A stretch of DNA of 64,000 nt from Aquatica leii (taxonomy: Eukaryota; Arthropoda; Insecta; Coleoptera; Lampyridae), in NCBI GenBank assembly GCA_035610365.1, contig CM069433.1, positions 186,814,760 to 186,878,759 on the forward strand. The letters run 5' to 3'. A model generated the notes under the pieces. That model searched no databases. It was given only the letters and a program-made list of their open reading frames with translations, and was not told the origin of the DNA. The position numbers and the translations under genes are program-made. Each line of letters starts with the position of its first letter. Within the stretch, counting starts at the first letter, position 1. Positions 62,201 to 64,000 of the stretch are shown piece by piece.

Positions 62201-63814
62201 GTACCCAATCTCAGACTTATTTCAATCTTGGATTTTAGTGATAAGATTTGTGAATTGTTGTTTTTGTTGGATAACTTGCGTTTTCGTGTTTTATGGGTTG
62301 ACTGTTAATTCTGTTGCTTTATCAAGTAACAGTTACTTGGATTTTATTTTAACGTCGTTTGTAGAAATTCCCGGTTATGCGGTGGCTTATATACTGGTTG
62401 AGAAGGCAGGAAGAAGAATTGGAATATCGTCAACTTTAATATTAACCAGCATTAGCTGTGTTGGATTCATTTTTATACCTTCAGGTATTTATCTCTGATG
62501 CACCGACACGTTTATTTTATTCTATAAGCGACTTTTGGCTTAGACCGCGTCATAGTAGAACACCCAGACTTTTTAGACTTGGTTCTACTTTCTCCTTGAG
62601 AGCCATAAGTAGAACTTGGTTATTGCCGTATTGCCGATCGTGAACCCAAACAAACTGACGTTTTGACATTGCAGCTTGCATCTTCGGTGTGTTAAATGTC
62701 ACTAAAGGTGAAAATGTAAGTGACTGTATTTATTTCAATAGCGATCAGGTAAGTAAGGCACATTCACTTTCCGTTATGGCATACGTTATTACAAAATTTC
62801 TTAATCTTGTGGATCAAGTTATATAGGACAGACAGGACGTTTTATTGAAGTTACAGTAAAAAAACATAGATGGCTGCAAACACCTCAGAGTTACAAAATC
62901 AATAGTGGCACAACATGTATGGAACCAAGGATACACGCTAAACTTTGACTAAAGTGAAATGTTGGCTAGAACTCCTGTCCCAGAAGACAGTGTAAAATTC
63001 AGCAAATTTTGGCTACCAGTATTACACCCTCTAAGACAAAGATCAACCTTATTGAAACGGACACAAACTCTTACTCCTAGTAATAACCGAATAAGTAAAG
63101 CGGTAACAGAAAGTAAAAGTCCTGATTGCTAATGATATAAATACTCACCTACACTTTTTCTTTCAGTGACATTTACCGCTCTAAAGATGCAAGCTGCACT
63201 GTCTTGCAAAAGGTCAGTTTCTTTGAGTTCACAAATGACAATAGCTAAGGCTAAGTTCTACTTCTTGTTTTGGCTCTTAAAGAAGGACTAAGACCAAGGC
63301 TAAAAAGTCTGGGTATTTAACTACAACGCGGTCTAAACCAAAATTAGCTTATAATTGTAACAAAGATAACAGCAAAAACTTAAAATTCTATACATTAATT
63401 CTAATTTTATTTCAGAATTATATTGGTTAAAACTGGTTACGTATTTATTTGGAAAATTTGCAATAACAGCGGCATTTTCCATATGCTACATAATAACTTC
63501 TGAAATATTTCCAACGTGCTTACGACATTCCTTGATGGCCAGCTGCTCTATGTTTGGGCGTATAGGATCTGTAATTGCTCCTCAAATGCCTCTATTAGTA
63601 TGCGTTCTTACTTCACGAAAATAATAATTTAAACATTTTGTCATAGGAACAACTCTGGAAACCACTGCCATTAACACTATTTGGTATAATGGCTGCAATA
63701 TCAGGTGTGCTGTCGCTGTATTTTCCCGAAACTACCAATATTAAATTACCTGATACCATTGAAGAAGCAGAAAAAATTGGAAAACGTCAACACACAAATT
63801 TATTAGAAAGATGA
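32101..63814 (+). CDS. SLC22-type organic cation transporter, 7 coding exons
   Basis: Complete host gene for a 529-residue major-facilitator transporter of the SLC22/insect Orct type, expected in the plasma membrane to move organic cations or related solutes. CDS = 32101-32258, 53058-53271, 61518-61624, 61677-61831, 61879-62484, 63416-63597, 63647-63814; all junctions are GT-AG and phases agree. TM1 is about residues 22-44. The large outer loop has six cysteines (54, 59, 85, 96, 109, 129) and glycosylation-type sites at N67 and N92. MFS motif GYVSDRHGR is at 155-163, ELVGPKRR at 214-221 and PESIRW at 271-276. The C-terminal half has VEKAGRR and YIITSEIFPT plus SMFGRIGS. Length and motif set are normal for the family. 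No stop or frameshift was found. The exact substrate cannot be told. Confidence 0.93.
32259..33655. other. Start of intron 1, no gene seen
   Basis: AT-rich intron sequence without supported features up to the tandem array. Confidence 0.5.
33658..36494 (+). repeat. Tandem array of about 333-bp units, 8-9 copies
   Basis: The landmark CTCACCTAGGAATGTCAAAG (with variants) recurs at 33782, 34116, 34448, 34781, 35116, 35286, 35619, 35950 and 36281, giving spacings of 334, 332, 333, 335, 170, 333, 331 and 331. One unit (35116-35286) is cut to half length. Each unit holds, on the minus strand, a region starting ATGAAGATCTCCACTGC that stays partly open (about 64 codons) in several units. The array ends abruptly at about 36494, followed by a short inverted unit piece (36535-36595). 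It resembles a PLE tail in layout; see findings. Confidence 0.9.
36645..36835 (+). repeat. Minisatellite, about 21-23 bp period
   Basis: Degenerate tandem repeats of GTAATTTATTGGCAATTTTT and variants, around eight copies, directly after the 333-bp array. Confidence 0.75.
37046..37427 (-). repeat. Macro-gypsy LTR fragment with PPT and internal tail
   Basis: Minus-strand homolog of 13495-13995: the tail coding QSPVLGQNSPKKG, the hairpin CTGTTCTG-GGA-CAGAACAG (37388-37406), the PPT AAAAAGGGG, then an LTR ending at about 37046. It is joined directly to a PLE fragment at about 37430. The LTR is shorter than at 13550-13995 by internal deletion near its start. Confidence 0.75.
37430..38393 (-). pseudogene. 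PLE relic: N-terminal and RT part
   Basis: Penelope-like RT region in pieces. From 38393 the frame has VIFTKADKGNTLVIMNKTDY, a hallmark of the PLE N-terminal RT region. It then shifts to PVSFCNTSVSKMLSWLKQTL, LPFYISNSQSLANELASL and CFLISFDIDKVFQN. After another gap comes YYTRYVDDILVVFKSNN, the catalytic box. This piece is inverted relative to the GIY-YIG fragment at 38395-38780. Confidence 0.8.
38395..38780 (+). pseudogene. PLE relic: linker and GIY-YIG part
   Basis: Reads KKTYFSLPYIGRSSFQF, then KDKVDILNKSGVYK, a stop, and CSSCNFFYIRQSGR, a degraded GIY-YIG nuclease core (G to R in YIGQ). It starts where the minus-strand N-terminal part starts, so the two halves lie head-to-head. Confidence 0.75.
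39112..41338 (-). mobile_element. piggyBac element with TTAA target sites
   Basis: A 2.2 kb element between TTAA at 39108-39111 and 41339-41342. The 13-bp terminal repeats CACGCTAAGCGCC (39112-39124) and GGCGCTTAACGTG (41326-41338) pair with one mismatch. A perfect palindrome CAGACACCGGTGTCTG stands at 39172-39187 and again at 41179-41194. The minus-strand transposase is broken. Confidence 0.9.
39385..40800 (-). pseudogene. piggyBac transposase, broken
   Basis: The N-terminal acidic part (about 40800-40680: PYAPSEDSRDASYKPSDEDY) and TRVEIKKLFGLMGYMGLVKI (40549 down) are in different frames. The core follows with FTPGETVCIDKSLIRGRL (about 40310). The C-terminal frame (39891-39385) has YLSDQCASYDCCLRKIVKWY and AIEIFLGTAILNAHLLYK. 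It ends in a cysteine-rich domain (RKYCNGCYKK ... YCDNC) that binds the element ends in this family. Frameshifts make it inactive. Confidence 0.88.
41845..42196 (-). repeat. PLE left arm, inverted copy
   Basis: Reverse complement of 43681-44030. Contains the motif CTGAAGA-GCAAG...CTTGC-GAAAC at 41991-42022 (minus strand). Because the right arm includes the end of the coding region, this arm carries an inverted copy of it. Confidence 0.85.
42229..43778 (+). pseudogene. PLE polyprotein lacking RT palm
   Basis: The open frame to 43458 holds a coiled, basic N-terminal region. It continues with LRADKGNATVVMNIQDYNDK, PRIYGLPKIHKEGVPLRPIV and ILVSFDAVSLFTKVPVDEVL, the PLE N-terminal, finger and first palm motifs. 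At about 43430-43447 it jumps directly to the nuclease end (EVRVKEHMADCKHRR, then SAVAEHVWNQGHTLNFDQ, running to 43778 in another frame). The catalytic YVDD and the GIY-YIG core are absent. The stretch upstream of the deletion has no stop for 409 codons, suggesting fairly recent loss. Confidence 0.85.
43681..44030 (+). repeat. PLE right arm
   Basis: Includes the last 33 codons of the PLE protein, then the hammerhead-like motif CTGAAGA-stem-GAAAC at 43855-43886 and a GACGCGGTCTAAG block near its end that recurs in other PLE tails here. Confidence 0.85.
43855..43886 (+). ncRNA. Hammerhead-ribozyme-like core in PLE tail
   Basis: CTGAAGA (matches CUGANGA), a GCAAG/CTTGC stem and GAAAC are in the order and spacing of the hammerhead core from helix II to the GAAA box. 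The cleavage-site strand and helix I are not clear. Confidence 0.4.
44041..45490. other. Intron 1 stretch, no gene seen
   Basis: No coding sequence recognised. 44800-45090 is GC-richer than its surroundings but matched nothing I know. Confidence 0.4.
45490..46560 (-). pseudogene. Second piggyBac transposase relic
   Basis: The frame 45808-45587 reads MLKVIENLDNHVVYFDNAFT, SHALLTNLSEMGICAYGTI and NKTNKYLLIL, the piggyBac core around its second catalytic aspartate (YFDN). Shifted frames add DRGSHDYKSDGLVVC downstream and FQVEKRYLHFVDNR upstream. 46459-46205 is an acidic N-terminal-like stretch. No termini found. It differs in sequence from the element at 39112-41338. Confidence 0.75.
46804..49527 (-). 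mobile_element. pogo-type DNA transposon with TA target sites
   Basis: A 2.7 kb element. GGGGAGACTGGGGAGG at 46804 is matched inverted by CCTTCCCAGTCTCCCC ending 49527, and each side has TA (46802-46803, 49528-49529). Subterminal copies of GGGAG-N4-GATAC occur at both ends. The minus-strand transposase combines a Psq-type HTH, a CENP-B-type HTH and a DDE_1 core and is broken by a few frame changes. Confidence 0.9.
47497..49170 (-). pseudogene. pogo-type transposase, broken
   Basis: N-terminal Psq-like HTH (TPVQEVLDGSKLKPTANKYR then DKMTLRRYVAKH, about 49065-48960). A frameshift and stop at about 48886 precede KRLAEYLLTAARMNYGLTSK and a CENP-B-type domain ending in YDWLRGFMSRN. The DDE_1 core starts with DSIYNCDEIGV (first D). 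It continues in another frame with VLLILYNHCSHISS (second acidic position changed to N) and IPTHTSHKLQPLDIAV, a stop, then GPFKTYYNE. The C-terminal frame (48090-47497) has AYQRAFTPTNIIKGFLKTVI and a long charged tail. Loss of the second catalytic acid and the stops show it is dead. Confidence 0.88.
49991..51437 (+). mobile_element. Second pogo/DDE_1-type element, 5'-deleted
   Basis: The left end GGGTTACTTGAGACAC (49994) and the right end GTGCAAAGTCACCCC (about 51421-51435) are roughly inverted copies beside TA. The transposase in between begins in mid-core, so the N-terminal half is deleted. Ends are approximate. Confidence 0.5.
50125..51079 (+). pseudogene. DDE_1 transposase C-terminal half
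   Basis: The frame from 50131 reads VKVLVGDNLFSHLNISVLKE (core with the second catalytic D) and FVFVPPNSTHLTQLLDISFF, the DDE_1 signature. A frameshift at about 50330 leads to the next frame (50316-50936): NSKDSALNKSSFPILLKQLM and NGFQAAGIYPLNRDEVL, then an acidic tail and a C-terminal YVIIQLLGKKCAKHFVAKIL segment. A shifted continuation runs to about 51079. Only the last 200 residues form an uninterrupted frame. Confidence 0.8.
51472..51858 (+). repeat. hAT-like transposon end, copy 2
   Basis: Homologous to 24701-25058. The right end read on the minus strand is CAGCGATTCTCAACCTGGGG then GTCGC, closer to the hAT terminal consensus than copy 1. Left terminus not found. Confidence 0.6.
51859..53057. 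other. End of intron 1, no gene seen
   Basis: AT-rich, no supported feature before the acceptor TTGTTGCTACAG at 53048-53057 or so. Confidence 0.5.
53058..53271 (+). CDS. Transporter exon 2
   Basis: Residues 53-124, most of the large extracellular loop with five of its six cysteines and two N-glycosylation sites. Acceptor ...GCTACAG, donor GTAAGT. Confidence 0.92.
53272..53890. other. Start of intron 2, no gene seen
   Basis: No supported feature. Confidence 0.45.
53890..54640 (-). pseudogene. PLE fragment: GIY-YIG end and tail
   Basis: From about 54640 the minus frames give PSIHPNQFHNSSNGIKNKLK and YVSNISDKIGRILR-like text, then a broken nuclease core with CGKVYIDETGR (YIG changed to YID). 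The frame 54302-54060 ends the protein: TKSAIAEHAPDTLHDKNFEN and REAIEIIKYLNNFN. The tail contains CTGACAA, an AACTTA/TAAGTT stem and GAAAGC at 53918-53948, a degenerate hammerhead-like motif. 5'-truncated. Confidence 0.8.
54690..55165 (+). pseudogene. PLE fragment of the 41845-44030 family
   Basis: GVYKIPCFCGSSYIEQTGRF gives the GIY-YIG core that is deleted in the 41845-44030 copy. EVRVKEHMPDCKHRRVTKST follows, then the same C-terminal text and part of the right arm to about 55165, with internal deletion of the hammerhead-like motif. The protein has frameshifts. 5'-truncated. Confidence 0.8.
55240..56260 (-). pseudogene. Transposon-associated zinc-motif ORF relic
   Basis: Minus-strand pieces: MFCNCVKKCRERLLRKENDI, FNLFWNLGTYKGQNIYMFTS (55981-55769), then further down FCNDYNIGFKLPRSDTCLTC followed by DLKKIEI (55420-55338). 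The Cx3-4C start, the FW.LG..K.QN segment and the LPRSDTC.TC motif match a repetitive protein family common in insect genomes and usually tied to DNA transposons. I cannot name the superfamily. Many stops. Confidence 0.55.
56342..57548 (-). pseudogene. Gypsy gag and aspartic protease relic
   Basis: From 57548 a gag end (MRYGDAYLQQVYQAQIKSQV, KAAESLEEFEADIARL). Shifted frames follow with a region of gag resembling TQQTLRLARPKTLDDALVHA. About 56835 the protease begins (LLVDTGATKTI, active-site DTGA), then VTVRLRTATGEKIPTQGQVK and, after a frameshift, ITEEDILGMDVIKKYGFQL, the second protease landmark (ILG). It ends abruptly at 56342. Style is mdg1-like, as for the plus-strand element at 10828-13995. 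Confidence 0.75.
57549..58140. other. Intron 2 stretch with a scrap of the long LTR family
   Basis: 57955-58060 matches the long LTR family (CGAAGGCCGACTGAATAAAAGC, compare 7600 and 4165, minus orientation). Otherwise nothing recognised. Confidence 0.45.
58141..60340 (+). mobile_element. BEL/Pao retrotransposon relic, plus strand
   Basis: Pieces in order: gag (58141-58393, LTETEDLFDTLVIHLVAGKL), protease start (58550-58660, VLLPTAKANIVD), RNase H end (58890-58990, WRHALSKSNPADLLSRGLF), linker (59150-59365), integrase (59465-60340). The RT is missing, so a large internal deletion has occurred. Opposite strand to, and distinct from, the relic at 26510-29640. Confidence 0.82.
59150..60340 (+). 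pseudogene. BEL/Pao integrase, broken
   Basis: The linker reads ADYCLRFIDNYRNPRFLRR. Integrase zinc region: LLLAIVREQYWTTNCRNLAR and VRTCIMCFRFSA. Core: NAGVNYTGPFTGK (first D changed to N), KRVHLDLPTTLSTESFLMSL, RRFVSRRGKPANIDSDNSTN (second D) and, in shifted frames, WHFIPAYSPYFGGLWKPAVQ (E replaced by K). C-terminal landmarks SVPDPDCTTI and FWKRWYTEYISEF follow to about 60340. Two of the three catalytic acids are altered. Confidence 0.85.
60430..61066 (-). pseudogene. PLE relic: GIY-YIG part and tail
   Basis: Minus strand: LLYIKGCTDKIARILRGKNI and KVIFTATNKIAANF, then a nuclease region in a mixed frame around 60870-60780 and AVAEHFLDTGH, FNRDNEIDLAPIWKN. The tail has CTGAAGA, a GACAG/CTGTC stem and GAAAC at 60464-60494, a clean hammerhead-like motif. 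It lies head-to-head with 61068-61300. Confidence 0.75.
61068..61300 (+). pseudogene. PLE relic: inverted RT N-terminal part
   Basis: AYKPLKRNPIKHLERKISAA, then RRLIPTGTRVPHLHGLL, the PLE segment before the LPKIHK motif, followed by a degraded remainder. Opposite in orientation to the adjoining C-terminal part. Confidence 0.75.
61518..61624 (+). CDS. Transporter exon 3
   Basis: Residues 125-159 and two bases of 160; TM2 and the start of the GYVSD motif. Acceptor TTATGTTTCAG, donor GTTTCA (weak). Confidence 0.9.
61677..61831 (+). CDS. Transporter exon 4
   Basis: Completes R160-H-G-R and codes TM3-TM4. Flanking introns are only 52 and 47 nt. Confidence 0.9.
61879..62484 (+). CDS. Transporter exon 5
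   Basis: Residues 212-413: ELVGPKRR, TM5-TM6, PESIRW, the large cytosolic loop, TM7-TM9 and VEKAGRR. Donor GTATTT. Confidence 0.92.
62523..63354 (+). mobile_element. Miniature PLE in transporter intron 5
   Basis: Arms 62523-62745 (minus) and 63125-63354 (plus) are inverted copies of the 41845-44030 PLE arms. Between them lies a degraded piece of the nuclease (GSSYIGQTGRFIEVTVKKH and a broken remainder, about 62810-63000). The hammerhead-like motif is degenerate in both arms. Confidence 0.8.
63416..63597 (+). CDS. Transporter exon 6
   Basis: Residues 414-474, including YIITSEIFPT and SMFGRIGSVIAPQMP, both strongly conserved in SLC22. Acceptor TTTTATTTCAG, donor GTATGC. Confidence 0.92.
63647..63814 (+). 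CDS. Transporter exon 7
   Basis: Residues 475-529 and stop TGA (63812-63814): last membrane segment, YFPETTNIKLPDTIEEAE and a short cytosolic tail. No AATAAA is seen before the window ends. Confidence 0.92.
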   Translation, partial: EQLWKPLPLTLFGIMAAISGVLSLYFPETTNIKLPDTIEEAEKIGKRQHTNLLER

Positions 63815-64000
63815 TTGTAAATTAATATTATAGCGAGATATTATAACGTATCTAATACTGCAACGTGACAGTAGCAAGGTTTTGAGGAATGAATAATCGT
63901 TTACGTTTTTACGGTTGCGTTTTAGAAAGCAACCTTTTTTATGTATTTTTTGTGTTACGAATTATAAAACATATTTATTTAATTTTGCGTATAAACAACT

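Overview
This window comes from an animal nuclear genome, almost certainly an insect and perhaps a beetle. It is AT-rich, has spliced host exons with 47-52 nt introns, and is crowded with retroelements and DNA transposons typical of arthropods. Only one host gene is visible: a complete, apparently intact SLC22-type organic cation transporter on the + strand. Its seven coding exons lie between 32101 and 63814 and encode 529 residues. The last five exons sit within 2.3 kb; exons 1 and 2 are isolated by introns of 20.8 kb and 8.2 kb filled with transposons.

Layout. 1-3160: a Ty3/gypsy pol end and a decayed R1-like non-LTR relic. 3845-9000: two minus-strand copies of a long LTR family, with a third, plus-strand copy at 14018-15920. 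9690-10790: an inverted Penelope-like element (PLE). 10828-13995: a 5'-truncated gypsy element whose integrase end is followed by an OARD1-type macro domain and a CCCH zinc finger, then PPT and LTR. 18025-24720: a second PLE, interrupted by a full-length Jockey-type element with a 13-bp target duplication. 24701-25058: a hAT-like end. 26510-29640: a BEL/Pao relic on the minus strand split by a GC-richer 1.2 kb block.

Transporter intron 1 (32259-53057) holds a 333-bp tandem array, a minisatellite, a fragment of the macro-gypsy LTR, two PLEs (one with a 350-bp inverted repeat at its ends), two piggyBac relics, a pogo-type element with clear termini, and a second pogo-type relic. Intron 2 (53272-61517) holds three PLE pieces, a transposon-associated zinc-motif ORF, a gypsy gag-protease relic and a BEL/Pao relic. 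Intron 5 (62485-63415) is a short intron enlarged by a miniature PLE.

Almost all transposon genes are broken by stops and frameshifts. The points of most interest are the macro-domain/CCCH module in the gypsy element, hammerhead-ribozyme-like CUGANGA-stem-GAAAC motifs in the PLE tails, the 333-bp array that may derive from such a tail, and the repeated head-to-head inversion of PLE copies.
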